A stretch of 64,000 nucleotides of DNA from Lachnospiraceae bacterium (GTDB taxonomy: Bacteria > Bacillota > Clostridia > Lachnospirales > Lachnospiraceae). Both the position numbers and the translations under genes were made by a program. The notes below the pieces were generated by a model. That model worked only from the letters and a program-made list of their open reading frames with translations, was not told where the DNA came from and did not search any database. The first letter of the stretch is position 1, and each line of letters starts with the position of its first letter. Of this stretch, positions 8,222 to 18,812 are shown piece by piece. The stretch spans positions 21,855-85,854 of the forward strand of contig JAAWRC010000013.1 in the NCBI GenBank assembly GCA_022800815.1. Reading direction: 5' to 3'.

Positions 8222-9271
8222 GTGGAACTGGACGAACGGAAGAAGAAGATTTTAAACGCGATCATCCGCAACTACCAGGAAACCGGAGAGCCGGTCGGCT
8301 CACGGACCATCTCCAAATATTCGGACCTGCAGCTCTCCTCGGCGACGATCCGCAATGAGATGTCGGATCTGGAGGAGATGGGACTGATCGTCCAGCCCCA
8401 TACCTCGGCGGGGCGGATTCCCACGGACCGGGGCTATCGCCTTTATGTGGATCACATGCTGGAGACTGCGGACCGGGATGCGGGGCGGCAGGAGTTAGCC
8501 CAGACCAGCGAGTTCCTGATCGACCGGATGGACCGGATGGAGCAGGTGTTAAAGCAGATGGCCAAGGTCCTGGCGCTCAATACCAACTATGCGTCCATGA
8601 TCTCCGCCCCCAGGTACAACCGGAACAAGTTAAAATTCATTCAGCTTTCCCGGGTGGAGGAACACAAGCTTTTGGCCGTGGTGGTCGTGGAGGGCAACCT
8701 CATCAAGAACACCATCTTCGAGGTGGAGGAGAAGCTTTCGGAGGAAGAGATCCTTTCCCTGAACCTTTTGCTCAACACGAACTTAAACGGGCTGACCATC
8801 GACGAAATCAACCTGGGGATCATCACCAGGCTCAAGGAGCAGGCCGGCGGCCATACCGAGGTGGTGGGAAAGGTCCTGGATGCGGTAGCGGAGGCCATCC
8901 GAGGGGATGACGAGGATCTGCAGATTTACACCAGCGGGGCCACCAACATCTTCCGGTATCCGGAACTCTCCGACAGCAGCAAGGCCAAGGAGATTATCCA
9001 GGTATTCGAGGAGAAGAAGCAGCTCACCAATCTCCTGAGCGACAAGCTGGGGGAGGAAGGGCAGCAGGGCATTCAGGTCTATATCGGGGATGAAACTCCG
9101 GTTCAAAGCATGAAAGACTGCAGCGTTGTCACGGCCACCTACGATTTGGGAGATGGCCTTCAGGGCACCATCGGGATCGTGGGTCCCAAGCGGATGGATT
9201 ATGAGAAGGTGGTTTCGGCGCTCCAGACAGTGATGGGGCAGCTTGACACCATGTTTAAAAAGGAAGAATAG
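8222..9271 (+). CDS. hrcA: Heat-inducible transcription repressor HrcA
   Basis: The 349-residue product has the HrcA N-terminal winged helix (LDERKKKILNAIIRNYQETG, then SSATIRNEMSDLEEMGL) and HTSAGRIPTDRGYRLYVD. The C-terminal part includes the GAF-like dimer region ending GTIGIVGPKRMDYEKVVSAL. It represses its own operon through CIRCE. The start codon is GTG, with AGGAAGGGAG about 11 bases before it. It is the first gene of a canonical hrcA-grpE-dnaK-dnaJ operon. Confidence 0.97.
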   Translation: MELDERKKKILNAIIRNYQETGEPVGSRTISKYSDLQLSSATIRNEMSDLEEMGLIVQPHTSAGRIPTDRGYRLYVDHMLETADRDAGRQELAQTSEFLIDRMDRMEQVLKQMAKVLALNTNYASMISAPRYNRNKLKFIQLSRVEEHKLLAVVVVEGNLIKNTIFEVEEKLSEEEILSLNLLLNTNLNGLTIDEINLGIITRLKEQAGGHTEVVGKVLDAVAEAIRGDDEDLQIYTSGATNIFRYPELSDSSKAKEIIQVFEEKKQLTNLLSDKLGEEGQQGIQVYIGDETPVQSMKDCSVVTATYDLGDGLQGTIGIVGPKRMDYEKVVSALQTVMGQLDTMFKKEE

Positions 9272-9309
9272 ATGTCCTTGGAAATGAGAAATAGAAAGGC
9301 GGAGAGAAC

Positions 9310-9981
9310 GTGACGGATACGGAGAAAGATCAGATGGAAGATCAGCTGGAAAAGGAGAAGGAACATCCGGCCGAGACGGTTTCGGAGGAAGAGGCTGGCG
9401 AAGCGGCACAGGAAGAGGCTTCCGCAGAGGAGGAAGCGGCCGAAGCGGAAGCCGAGACCTCCGGAGAGGAGGGGACGGACGCCGGGAAGGATGGCGGGCC
9501 GGCTCCGGAAAAGAAGGGCTTCTTTAAAAAGAAGGAGAAGAAGGATAAGAGAGATGAACAGATCGAGGATCTGACGGACCGGCTGAAACGGTCCATGGCG
9601 GAATTTGAGAACTTCCGGAAACGGACGGAGAAGGAAAAGGCCGCCATGTATGAAGTGGGGGCCAAGAGCGTCATCGAAAAGATTCTGCCGGTGGTGGATA
9701 ATTTCGAGCGGGGCATGGCAACCTTAAAAGAAGAAGAAGCACATTCTCCTTTTGCGGAGGGAATGGATAAGATATATAAGCAGCTTCTTACGACCTTGGA
9801 GTCTCTGGACGTGACAGTCATTGAGGCGGTGGGTCAGGAGTTCAACCCGGACTTCCACAATGCGGTCATGCACGTGGAGGATGAGGGGGCCGGCGAGAAT
9901 GTCGTCGTGGAGGAATTCCAGAAGGGCTATCTTTACCGGGGCGGCGTGGTGCGCCACAGCATGGTAAAGGTTGCAAACTAA
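9310..9981 (+). CDS. grpE: GrpE nucleotide exchange factor of DnaK
   Basis: The 223-residue protein starts with about 75 acidic and Ala-rich residues, then a basic stretch (KKGFFKKKEKKDKRDEQIE), the long dimerising coiled coil and the GrpE head domain. AEFENFRKRTEKEK and the tail GYLYRGGVVRHSMVKVAN are strong family signatures. It releases ADP from DnaK. A GTG start at 9310 is used, behind AAAGGCGGAGAG. The N-terminal extension is longer than in E. coli but usual in clostridia. Confidence 0.96.
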   Translation: MTDTEKDQMEDQLEKEKEHPAETVSEEEAGEAAQEEASAEEEAAEAEAETSGEEGTDAGKDGGPAPEKKGFFKKKEKKDKRDEQIEDLTDRLKRSMAEFENFRKRTEKEKAAMYEVGAKSVIEKILPVVDNFERGMATLKEEEAHSPFAEGMDKIYKQLLTTLESLDVTVIEAVGQEFNPDFHNAVMHVEDEGAGENVVVEEFQKGYLYRGGVVRHSMVKVAN

Positions 9982-10023
9982 ATGGTTAACAAGAAGTAAA
10001 GTGGATAATACAGGAGGAAATGA

Positions 10024-11886
<1,863 letters not shown>

Positions 11887-11907
11887 TCGTTTATCCCCCT
11901 TTTATAC

Positions 11908-11950
11908 GGATTCAGGGCGGCCCCCAGGGGGGACTGCCTTGAATCCTTTT
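11908..11950 (+). terminator. Hairpin between dnaK and dnaJ
   Basis: GGATTCA (11908-11914) pairs with 11940-11946 and the stem continues through GGCGG/CTGCC and CCCC/GGGG, followed by TTTT. It could terminate part of the transcripts and set a dnaK to dnaJ ratio. A second small hairpin (GTCAGC, three A, GCTGAC) lies near 11979-11993. Confidence 0.65.
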
Positions 11951-12047
11951 GATGCGCACGGGCCCCAAAGAAAAAGTGTCAGCAAAGCTGACGGGGCAGG
12001 CGCAGGAGTTTAAATATTTACGGTGGGACGTGGAGAGGTGAGGAAAA

Positions 12048-13193
12048 GTGGCTGAGAGTAAAAGAGATTATTACGAGGTGCTGGGCGTGCCCAAGGATGC
12101 CGACGATGCGGCTCTCAAGAAGGCATACCGGGTGCTGGCGAAAAAATACCATCCGGACACCAATCAGGGGAATCCGGAGGCGGAGGCGAAGTTCAAGGAG
12201 GCCTCGGAGGCTTATGCGGTCTTAAGTGACCCGGACAAGAGGAGGCAGTATGACCAGTTCGGCCATGCGGCCTTCGAGGGCGGCGGGGCCGGAGGCTTCG
12301 GCGGTTTTGACTTTAACGCTGCGGACATGGGCGACATTTTCGGCGATATCTTTGGAGATCTGTTCGGCGGCGGAAGAAGGAGCCGGTCAAACAACGGGCC
12401 CATGCGGGGGGCGAACCTGCGCTCCAGGATCCGCATTACCTTTGAGGAGGCGCTCTTTGGCTGTGAGAAGGAGATCGAGCTGACCAGCCGGGACGAGTGC
12501 AAGGAGTGCGGCGGAACCGGAGCCAAGCCTGGAACCAAGCCGGAGACCTGCCCCAAGTGCAACGGCAAGGGCCGGGTGGTTTACACGCAGCAGTCCCTTT
12601 TTGGCATGGTGCGCAGTGAGCAGGCCTGCCCGGACTGCGGCGGAACCGGAAAGATCATCAAGGAAAAGTGTCCGGTCTGCCGTGGAACGGGGCATACCAG
12701 TTCTAAAAAGCGGATTTCCGTGTCCATTCCTGCGGGCATTGACAATGGCCAGAGTGTGCGGATCCGGGGCAAGGGCGAGCTTGGTGTAAACGGCGGCGAG
12801 CGGGGTGACCTTCTGGTGGAGGTGGTGGTGTCGGAGCACCCGACTTTCCGCAGACAGGATACCAGTATTTATTCCACGGTTCCCATCTCCTTCACCATGG
12901 CGGCCCTGGGCGGAGAGATCCGGATCAAGACGGTGGACGGGGAAGTGGCCTACACGGTGGCTCCCGGCACCCAGACGGATACAAGGATCCGCTTGAAGGG
13001 CAAGGGTGTGCCTTATCTCAGGAATAAGGATGTCCGGGGTGACCACTACGTGACGCTGGTGGTGAAGGTGCCGGAGCGGATGAATAAGGAGCAGAAGGAG
13101 GCCCTCTGGAAGTTCCGGGAGGCCATGGGAGAGACCCTGCCTTCGCCGGCTCCGGAGGAAAAACACAAAAAGAAGGGATTTTTTAACAAGTAA
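12048..13193 (+). CDS. dnaJ: Co-chaperone DnaJ (Hsp40)
   Basis: A type I DnaJ of 381 residues. The J domain carries the HPD motif ([15 protein letters not shown]). A Gly/Phe-rich region follows, then four zinc-binding CxxCxGxG repeats ([32 protein letters not shown]) and the substrate-binding C-terminal domain. It stimulates DnaK ATP hydrolysis and delivers substrates. The start is GTG, preceded by GAGGTGAGG. The 161-bp gap after dnaK holds a hairpin. Confidence 0.97.
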   Translation: MAESKRDYYEVLGVPKDADDAALKKAYRVLAKKYHPDTNQGNPEAEAKFKEASEAYAVLSDPDKRRQYDQFGHAAFEGGGAGGFGGFDFNAADMGDIFGDIFGDLFGGGRRSRSNNGPMRGANLRSRIRITFEEALFGCEKEIELTSRDECKECGGTGAKPGTKPETCPKCNGKGRVVYTQQSLFGMVRSEQACPDCGGTGKIIKEKCPVCRGTGHTSSKKRISVSIPAGIDNGQSVRIRGKGELGVNGGERGDLLVEVVVSEHPTFRRQDTSIYSTVPISFTMAALGGEIRIKTVDGEVAYTVAPGTQTDTRIRLKGKGVPYLRNKDVRGDHYVTLVVKVPERMNKEQKEALWKFREAMGETLPSPAPEEKHKKKGFFNK

Positions 13194-13301
13194 AGGTTCC
13201 TTTTTGGTGAGAAATGTGCTATGATAGTCCCAGTAGTTTAACGGAGCGGCAAAGCCGGAGGCGACGCCGTCTCCAGAATTTTACAGGTGGTGGGAAAGCT
13301 T

Positions 13302-13433
13302 ATGGATCCGTTTCTTTTTTACTTTTTGGTCGGCCTGATCATTTTTATCGTGATCGTTGCCGCAGTGACTGCGGTGGTAAGCGCAGTGAGCTGCATATCG
13401 GCGGCGGTTGCCGATGAGGACGAGGAAGATTAG
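13302..13433 (+). CDS. 43-residue single-pass membrane protein
   Basis: A small frame that begins MDPFLFYFLVGLIIFIVIVA, has one long hydrophobic helix (about residues 4-37) and ends in the acidic DEDEED. AGGTGGTGGG lies about eight bases before the ATG. It stands 108 bp after dnaJ and just before a strong terminator, so it is probably the last gene of the heat-shock transcript or a separate short one. I do not recognise the family. The good ribosome site and typical membrane composition make it likely real. Confidence 0.6.
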   Translation: MDPFLFYFLVGLIIFIVIVAAVTAVVSAVSCISAAVADEDEED

Positions 13434-13441
13434 ACGGAAAG

Positions 13442-13483
13442 AGAGCTGTCGTAAAGGATGAGGAGTTTACGGCGGCTCTTTTT
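13442..13483 (+). terminator. Rho-independent terminator after the heat-shock operon
   Basis: AGAGCTGTCGTAAA (13442-13455) pairs along 14 bp with 13466-13479, using two G-U pairs. It is followed directly by TTTTT. Confidence 0.85.
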
Positions 13484-13485
13484 AT

Positions 13486-13569
13486 GCACACGCCCGTGCA
13501 GAGGAAATATGCCACTGGGGTGGCGCACGGGCGGTGCGACGAGTAGGGGAAAAGACTTTTCCCCTACTC
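13486..13569 (+). promoter_or_regulatory. Tandem hairpins in front of pyrC
   Basis: Two structures lie side by side. The first is a nested stem (GCACACGCCCGTGC at 13486-13499 with 13525-13537, enclosing a GCCAC/GTGGC stem). The second is a perfect 13-bp hairpin (13541-13553 with 13557-13569) with a three-base loop. Neither ends in a T-run and no PyrR-binding consensus was seen. A role in pyr control is a guess from position. Confidence 0.45.
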
Positions 13570-13633
13570 AATTGCACACGTATCTTTTTGTGCCGACAGA
13601 GGGGTTGCGTGTTTGTCTGAGGAGGACGTGCTT

Positions 13634-14950
13634 ATGATATGGATACGGGGCGGACATGTCCTTGATCCGGATACGGGGCGGGACGGGATTTATGACGTTT
13701 TGGTGGCGGACGGGAAGGTCTGCCGGGTGCAGGAGCCGGGGGCCTTTTTCGGCGGGGAGCCGGAAGGGCGGGAGCCTTGCCGGGTGATTGACGGGACGGG
13801 GCTCTATGTGATGCCGGGGATCGTGGATCTCCATGTGCACCTTCGGGATCCGGGCTTTGAGTATAAGGAGACTCTGACCACGGGAGCCAGGGCGGCGGCG
13901 AAGGGGGGCGTGACGACCCTCTGTGCCATGCCCAACACGAAGCCGGTGACGGACTCGCCGGAGATGATCCGGGCCCAGCGGGAACGGGCGGAGAGAGAAT
14001 GCCCGGTCCACGTCTCATTCGTGGGGGCGGTCACGCTGGGACAGGAGGGAGAGGAGCTCACGGACATTGCCGGGATGAAGCGGGAGGGGATGGCCTGCAT
14101 CAGCGAGGACGGGAAGTCCGTCATGGATGCGAAGCTCTATAAAAAAGCCATGGAGACTGCCGCCAGGGAGAAGGTTCTGGTGATGGCCCACTGTGAGGAC
14201 CAGAACATGGTCAAGGGCACCGTCATCGTCAATGAGTCGAAGCGGGCAGAGGAGCTGGGGCTCTCCGGTGTCTCCAATGCGGTGGAGGACGTGATTGCGG
14301 CCAGGGACATTCTCCTTGCGAAGGAGACCGGGGCCAGGCTTCACTTGTGCCACTGTTCCACGAGGGACAGCGTGACGATGGTGCGGCTGGCGAAGGAGGC
14401 CGGCGTTTCGGTGACGGCGGAGGTCTGCCCCCATCATTTTATCCTCACGAGCGGGGACATTCCGGGCGATGACGCAAATTTTAAGATGAATCCGCCCCTC
14501 AGGGAGCAGGAGGACGTGGAGGCCCTGATCGAAGGGCTGAAAACGGGGGTCATCGACGTGATTTCCACGGACCACGCCCCCCACGGGGGGGAGGAGAAGG
14601 CGGTGGGCTTTCGGGACGCCCCCTGCGGGATCGTGGGGCTGGAGACCTCCCTGGCGCTCTCCATGACGGAACTGGTCCACAAAGGGATCCTGACGCCCAT
14701 GGAACTGGCGGAACGGATGTGCCATGCCCCGGCGAGGATCCTCGGGATTGACAGGGGGAGCCTGGCGGAGGGAAAATGCGCCGACGTGATCTTAGTGGAC
14801 CCGGAGCGGGACTGGGTGATTCGGAAGGAAGGCTTTGTATCCAAGGGAAAAAACTCCCCTTTTGACGGAAAGGAAGTCAGAGGCAAGGTGGTTATGACCA
14901 TGGTGGACGGGGAGATCGTATACGAAGAGAAGAAAGGGTTTTTGAAATGA
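13634..14950 (+). CDS. pyrC: Dihydroorotase
   Basis: PyrC closes carbamoyl-aspartate to dihydroorotate. The 438-residue protein is a class I enzyme with the metal motif DLHVHLRDPGFEYKETL (about residue 60), VMAHCEDQN, HLCHCSTRDSV and the late metal Asp in STDHAPHGGEEK. The first in-frame start is a TTG at 13613. The ATG at 13634 has GAGGAGG eight bases upstream and starts the usual MIWIRGGHVLDPDTG. It opens the pyr operon and overlaps pyrF by four bases. Confidence 0.96.
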   Translation: MIWIRGGHVLDPDTGRDGIYDVLVADGKVCRVQEPGAFFGGEPEGREPCRVIDGTGLYVMPGIVDLHVHLRDPGFEYKETLTTGARAAAKGGVTTLCAMPNTKPVTDSPEMIRAQRERAERECPVHVSFVGAVTLGQEGEELTDIAGMKREGMACISEDGKSVMDAKLYKKAMETAAREKVLVMAHCEDQNMVKGTVIVNESKRAEELGLSGVSNAVEDVIAARDILLAKETGARLHLCHCSTRDSVTMVRLAKEAGVSVTAEVCPHHFILTSGDIPGDDANFKMNPPLREQEDVEALIEGLKTGVIDVISTDHAPHGGEEKAVGFRDAPCGIVGLETSLALSMTELVHKGILTPMELAERMCHAPARILGIDRGSLAEGKCADVILVDPERDWVIRKEGFVSKGKNSPFDGKEVRGKVVMTMVDGEIVYEEKKGFLK

Positions 14951-15879
14951 TCAATCGGCTTTGTGAGAAAATCAAAAAATTGAATGCGCCTGTGGTGGTG
15001 GGGCTGGATCCGATGCTCTCCTATGTGCCGGAGCACGTGGTGAAGCGGTCCCTGTCGGAATACGGGGAGACCCTTGCGGGGGCGGCGGACGCCATCTGGC
15101 AGTTCAACAAGGAGATCGTGGATTCCATTTGGGATCTGATCCCGGCGGTGAAGCCCCAGGTCGCCATGTACGAGCAGTTCGGCGTGGAAGGAATGAAGGC
15201 CTATCAGAAAACGGTGGACTATTGTCATGAGAAGGGGCTGCTCGTCATCGGTGACGTGAAACGGGGCGACATCGGCTCCACCTCGGCGGCCTATGCGGCG
15301 GGGCATCTGGGGAAGGTGCAGGTGGGAAGCTGTCTTCTCTCCGCCTTCAACGAGGATTTTGCGACGGTGAACCCGTACCTGGGGACGGACGGGGTGAAGC
15401 CCTTCGTGGATGTGTGCCGGGAGGAAAGGAAAGGGCTGTTCATTCTGGTCAAGACCTCCAACCCTTCCAGCGGCGAGTTTCAGGATCGGCTGATCGACGG
15501 AAGGCCCCTCTATGAATGGGTGGGCGAGCAGGTGGCCGCATGGGGTGGGACCTGCATGGGCGAGACCTACAGCTACATAGGCGCCGTGGTGGGCGCTACC
15601 TATCCGGAGATGGGAAAGGAACTCCGGAAGCTGATGCCGAAATCGTTCATTCTGGTGCCTGGCTACGGCGCCCAGGGCGGCAAGGCGGAGGATCTGGTCC
15701 ATTACTTTAACGAGGACGGCCTGGGTGCCATCGTCAACTCCTCCAGGGGGATCATCGCCGCCCACAAGAAAGAGGCCTATGCGAGGTTCGGCGCAGAGCA
15801 TTTCGGTGAGGCCTCCAGGCAGGCCGTGGTCGACATGATCGAGGATATCAGAGGGGCGCTGAATGCACAGCTCTGCTAA
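14947..15879 (+). CDS. pyrF: Orotidine 5'-phosphate decarboxylase (long form)
   Basis: PyrF decarboxylates OMP to UMP, the last step of de novo pyrimidine synthesis. At 310 residues it belongs to the longer subfamily. The catalytic Lys/Asp network is in DVKRGDIGSTSAAYA (about residues 99-113) and the phosphate-binding end is VNSSRGI. The N-terminal VVVGLDPM is typical. Its ATG overlaps the pyrC stop (ATGA), implying coupled translation. Confidence 0.96.
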   Translation: MINRLCEKIKKLNAPVVVGLDPMLSYVPEHVVKRSLSEYGETLAGAADAIWQFNKEIVDSIWDLIPAVKPQVAMYEQFGVEGMKAYQKTVDYCHEKGLLVIGDVKRGDIGSTSAAYAAGHLGKVQVGSCLLSAFNEDFATVNPYLGTDGVKPFVDVCREERKGLFILVKTSNPSSGEFQDRLIDGRPLYEWVGEQVAAWGGTCMGETYSYIGAVVGATYPEMGKELRKLMPKSFILVPGYGAQGGKAEDLVHYFNEDGLGAIVNSSRGIIAAHKKEAYARFGAEHFGEASRQAVVDMIEDIRGALNAQLC

Positions 15880-15951
15880 AGAGCAATATACGTATTTGCA
15901 CTTGTTCCTGAGCCGTGCGGGTGCGGCGCAGTCAGGGAGTTGAGTAACGTA

Positions 15952-16132
15952 GCCGTGTCCCTGGCGCTTCCCTTTCCAAGCAGACGATAGGCAGATTTCG
16001 CAGGTTTTGCGAGCATAGTGTTGGTGGTCATGCCGACCCGCTTTTATGGAGGCATGGCCACCGACAATAGGCGGCGCAGCAAAACCAAGAAATCAACGTG
16101 TCTGCGTGAAAGGGAAGCGCCAGGGGCACGGC
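15952..16132. repeat. 181-bp palindrome inside the pyr operon
   Basis: The 275-bp gap between pyrF and pyrK holds one long inverted repeat. The terminal arms (15952-15976 and 16108-16132) match at 24 of 25 positions. An inner stem pairs GGTGGTCATGCC (16023) with 16051-16062, and both stems share the same centre at 16042. The right half shares ordered blocks with the element at 7846-8030. The transcript must read through it to reach pyrK. Confidence 0.8.
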
Positions 16133-16154
16133 GGGATACAGGAGGAATTGGTTT

Positions 16155-16919
16155 ATGAAGAGAAAGGAATCGGCGAGGGTACTGTCTCAGGAGTGCCTGG
16201 CGCCGGGAATTTTCAGCTTGTGGCTGGAGACGGGAATCGGGGACGAGGCAGTTCCGGGACAGTTTGTCTCTCTGTACAGCAGGGACGGTTCCAGGCTTCT
16301 GCCAAGGCCCATAAGCCTCTGTGAGATCGGTGATGGCAGGATCCGGCTGGTCTACCGGGTGGCTGGGGCGGGCACAGAGGAGTTTTCCACCCTGCGGCCG
16401 GGCGATGCCATAGAGGTCCTGGGCCCCCTCGGGAACGGCTTTCCTCTGGAGGAGGCCGGGGGAAGGCGGGTCTTTCTGATCGGCGGCGGGATCGGCGTGC
16501 CGCCCATGTTGGAGCTGGCGAAAAGGCTTTCCGGGGAGAAGCTCTTGGTCATGGGGTACCGGGACGACGTACTGTTCCTGAAAAGGGAGCTGGAGGAGAA
16601 CGGGTCCCTGTTTCTGGCGACGGAGGACGGAAGCGTCGGCACAAAGGGAAACGTGCTGGACGCCATCCGGGAGAACGGCCTTTCGGCGGAAATGATCTTC
16701 GCCTGTGGTCCGGCCCCCATGCTGCGGGCGCTCAAGGCTTATGCGGGAGAGCGGGGGATTCCGGCCTGGATTTCCATGGAGGAGCGGATGGCCTGCGGGA
16801 TCGGGGCCTGCCTGGCCTGTGTCTGCGGCTCCCGGGAGGTGGACGGCCACAGCCACGTGAAAAATAAACGGATCTGCAAGGACGGGCCCGTGTTTCTTGC
16901 CGAGGAGGTGGAGCTTTGA
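16155..16919 (+). CDS. pyrK: Dihydroorotate dehydrogenase B, electron transfer subunit
   Basis: The 254-residue subunit carries FAD and a [2Fe-2S] cluster and passes electrons from PyrD to NAD+. It shows the FAD motif RLLPRPISL, the NAD-binding loop GGGIGVPPMLELAKRL, and the cluster cysteines in ERMACGIGACLACVCG and RICKDGPVF. ATACAGGAGG lies before the ATG. It overlaps pyrD by one base (TGATG). Confidence 0.95.
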   Translation: MKRKESARVLSQECLAPGIFSLWLETGIGDEAVPGQFVSLYSRDGSRLLPRPISLCEIGDGRIRLVYRVAGAGTEEFSTLRPGDAIEVLGPLGNGFPLEEAGGRRVFLIGGGIGVPPMLELAKRLSGEKLLVMGYRDDVLFLKRELEENGSLFLATEDGSVGTKGNVLDAIRENGLSAEMIFACGPAPMLRALKAYAGERGIPAWISMEERMACGIGACLACVCGSREVDGHSHVKNKRICKDGPVFLAEEVEL

Positions 16920-17821
16920 TGAATTTGTCGGTGGACCTTGCCGGAGTGACCCTCAAAAATCCGGTCATGACGGCCTCCGGAACCTTTGGCTCAGGGGAAG
17001 AATATAGTGAGTTCGTGGATCTTGGCCGCCTGGGGGCGGTGGTCACCAAGGGGGTGGCGAACGTGCCCTGGCCGGGGAATCCCGCGCCCAGGATCGCAGA
17101 GACTTACGGGGGGATGCTGAACGCCATCGGTCTGCAAAATCCCGGTATTGACGTGTTCGTGAAGCGGGACATTCCTTTTTTAAAGCAGTTTGACACCAGG
17201 ATCGTGGTCAATGTCTGCGGGAGGACCACGGAGGATTACGAGGAAGTCGTCGAACGGCTGTCCGGGGAACCGGTGGATCTTCTGGAGATCAATATCTCCT
17301 GCCCCAACGTGAAGGAGGGAGGCATTGCCTTCGGCCAGAATGCGGGAGCGGCGGAAGCCATCACCAGGGCGGTGAAGGCGAAGGCAAGGCAGCCGGTGAT
17401 CATGAAGCTGAGCCCCAACGTGACGGACATTGCCGAGATGGCGAGGGCGGTGGAAGCGGGAGGGGCCGACGCCGTCTCCCTCATCAACACCCTGACGGGC
17501 ATGAAGATCGACGTCCACAGGCGGACCTTCGCCCTGGCCAACCGGACGGGAGGCCTTTCCGGCCCAGCCGTCAGGCCGGTGGCGGTGCGCATGGTTTATC
17601 AGGCGGCCCAGGCGGTGGAGATCCCGGTGGTCGGCATGGGCGGGATCCGGAATGCGGAGGACGCACTGGAATTCATTCTGGCGGGGGCCACGGCCGTGTC
17701 GGTGGGAACGGCCAACTTCCACGACCCTTATGTGACTGTAAAGATCGTGGACGGACTCCGGGAGTATATGGAACGGTACGGGGTTTCTGACATCAGAGAG
17801 CTTATTGGGGCGGTAAAGTAG
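16919..17821 (+). CDS. pyrD: Dihydroorotate dehydrogenase B (NAD+), catalytic subunit
   Basis: The 300-residue FMN enzyme oxidises dihydroorotate to orotate and forms the class 1B heterotetramer with PyrK. It starts MNLSVDLAGVTLKNPVMTAS. The active-site cysteine lies in EINISCPNVKEGG, the class 1B choice. FMN contacts are in VVGMGGIRNAEDALEF. The ATG at 16919 overlaps the pyrK stop; the TTG at 16916 is less likely. Confidence 0.96.
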   Translation: MNLSVDLAGVTLKNPVMTASGTFGSGEEYSEFVDLGRLGAVVTKGVANVPWPGNPAPRIAETYGGMLNAIGLQNPGIDVFVKRDIPFLKQFDTRIVVNVCGRTTEDYEEVVERLSGEPVDLLEINISCPNVKEGGIAFGQNAGAAEAITRAVKAKARQPVIMKLSPNVTDIAEMARAVEAGGADAVSLINTLTGMKIDVHRRTFALANRTGGLSGPAVRPVAVRMVYQAAQAVEIPVVGMGGIRNAEDALEFILAGATAVSVGTANFHDPYVTVKIVDGLREYMERYGVSDIRELIGAVK

Positions 17822-17849
17822 GGGGTGGCCATTCTCCCGGATTTGCCGG

Positions 17850-17878
17850 TTGAAAGAACGTGTGGTTCGTGATATACT
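17850..17878 (+). promoter_or_regulatory. Internal promoter before pyrE
   Basis: TTGAAA (17850-17855) and TATACT (17873-17878) are 17 bp apart in the pyrD-pyrE gap. A small stem (CGGCATGC with GCGGCGTGCCG) lies just downstream, before the pyrE ribosome site. Confidence 0.7.
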
Positions 17879-17955
17879 TGTCAGCGGCATGCAAGCTCAG
17901 GCAGTATGCGGCGTGCCGATTTTAGGAAGATCAGACTGAAGGAGAGAAGGAAGCC

Positions 17956-18633
17956 ATGGAAGCGTACAAGAAGGAATTCATTGAATTTATGGTGGACTGC
18001 AAGGTACTTAAATTCGGGGATTTTGTGACTAAGAGCGGGAGGAAGACGCCCTTTTTTATCAACACCGGCTTTTACCGGACCGGCGGACAGCTAAAGCGGC
18101 TGGGGAGCTATTATGCGAAGGCCATCAGGGACAGGTTCGGCACGGATTTTGACGTGCTGTTCGGGCCGGCCTACAAGGGGATCCCTTTGAGTGCGGCGGC
18201 GGTCATCGCCCTCTCCGAGGAGTGGGGGGCGGACATCCGTTACTGCTCCAACCGGAAAGAGGTGAAGGACCACGGGGACAAGGGGATCCTTCTCGGCGGT
18301 CCCGTGGGGGACGGCGACCGGGTGGTCATCATTGAGGACGTGACCACGGCGGGCACTTCCATTGAGGAGACCCTTCCGATCATAAAAGCCCGGGGGGCGG
18401 TGGAGGTCCTTGGCCTGGTGGTTTCCGTGGACCGGATGGAGCGGGGGCAGGGGAAGAAGTCGGCCCTCAGGGAGATTCACGAAAAGTACGGCCTGGAGAC
18501 GACGGCCATCGTGACCATGGCGGAAGTGGTCGAGCACCTTTACAACAGGCCCTACAAGGGGGAAATCGTCATTGACGATACATTAAAGAGCGCCATTGAC
18601 GCATATTATGAACAGTATGGAGCGGAAGAGTAA
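17956..18633 (+). CDS. pyrE: Orotate phosphoribosyltransferase
   Basis: PyrE joins orotate to PRPP to give OMP. The 225-residue protein shows the PRPP loop VVIIEDVTTAGTSIEETL (about residues 117-134), LFGPAYKGIPLSAA and KSGRKTPFFINTGFY. It completes the pyr set from pyrC on; carAB and pyrB are not in the window. AAGGAGAGAAGG precedes the ATG. Confidence 0.96.
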   Translation: MEAYKKEFIEFMVDCKVLKFGDFVTKSGRKTPFFINTGFYRTGGQLKRLGSYYAKAIRDRFGTDFDVLFGPAYKGIPLSAAAVIALSEEWGADIRYCSNRKEVKDHGDKGILLGGPVGDGDRVVIIEDVTTAGTSIEETLPIIKARGAVEVLGLVVSVDRMERGQGKKSALREIHEKYGLETTAIVTMAEVVEHLYNRPYKGEIVIDDTLKSAIDAYYEQYGAEE

Positions 18634-18644
18634 GGAGGCGGCTT

Positions 18645-18797
18645 ATGAGTGAAAAGGTATATAAGACCATGAAAAATGCGGGCGGCTTTTCCATTGCCAT
18701 GGGAATCGTGATTCTCGTGGCGGGGCTGGCGGTCGGGATTGGCAGCATTGTAAGCGGTGCGTTTTTGCTGAAACGGAAATCGGACATTACGTTCTGA
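18645..18797 (+). CDS. 50-residue membrane protein coupled to pyrE
   Basis: A short frame 11 bases after the pyrE stop, with a perfect TAAGGAGG before ATG. The product starts MSEKVYKTMKNAGGFS, has a Gly/Val/Ile-rich transmembrane helix (about residues 15-42) and a short basic end. I do not recognise it as a named family, but it looks like the small single-pass proteins common in Lachnospiraceae operons. Position suggests co-transcription with pyrE. Confidence 0.65.
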   Translation: MSEKVYKTMKNAGGFSIAMGIVILVAGLAVGIGSIVSGAFLLKRKSDITF

Positions 18798-18812
18798 CAA
18801 GGGTGGATTTAA

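Noticed and set aside
11948..12047. Second CIRCE or promoter before dnaJ
   Set aside because: No TTAGCACTC half site or good promoter boxes were found; dnaJ seems to depend on read-through.
13484..13633. PyrR-type attenuator in the pyrC leader
   Set aside because: Hairpins are present, but the PyrR-binding consensus and a T-run after the last stem were not found.
14434..15801. 455-codon minus-strand frame opposite pyrC and pyrF
   Set aside because: Fully antisense to two intact enzymes; no family features and His/Pro-rich shadow composition.
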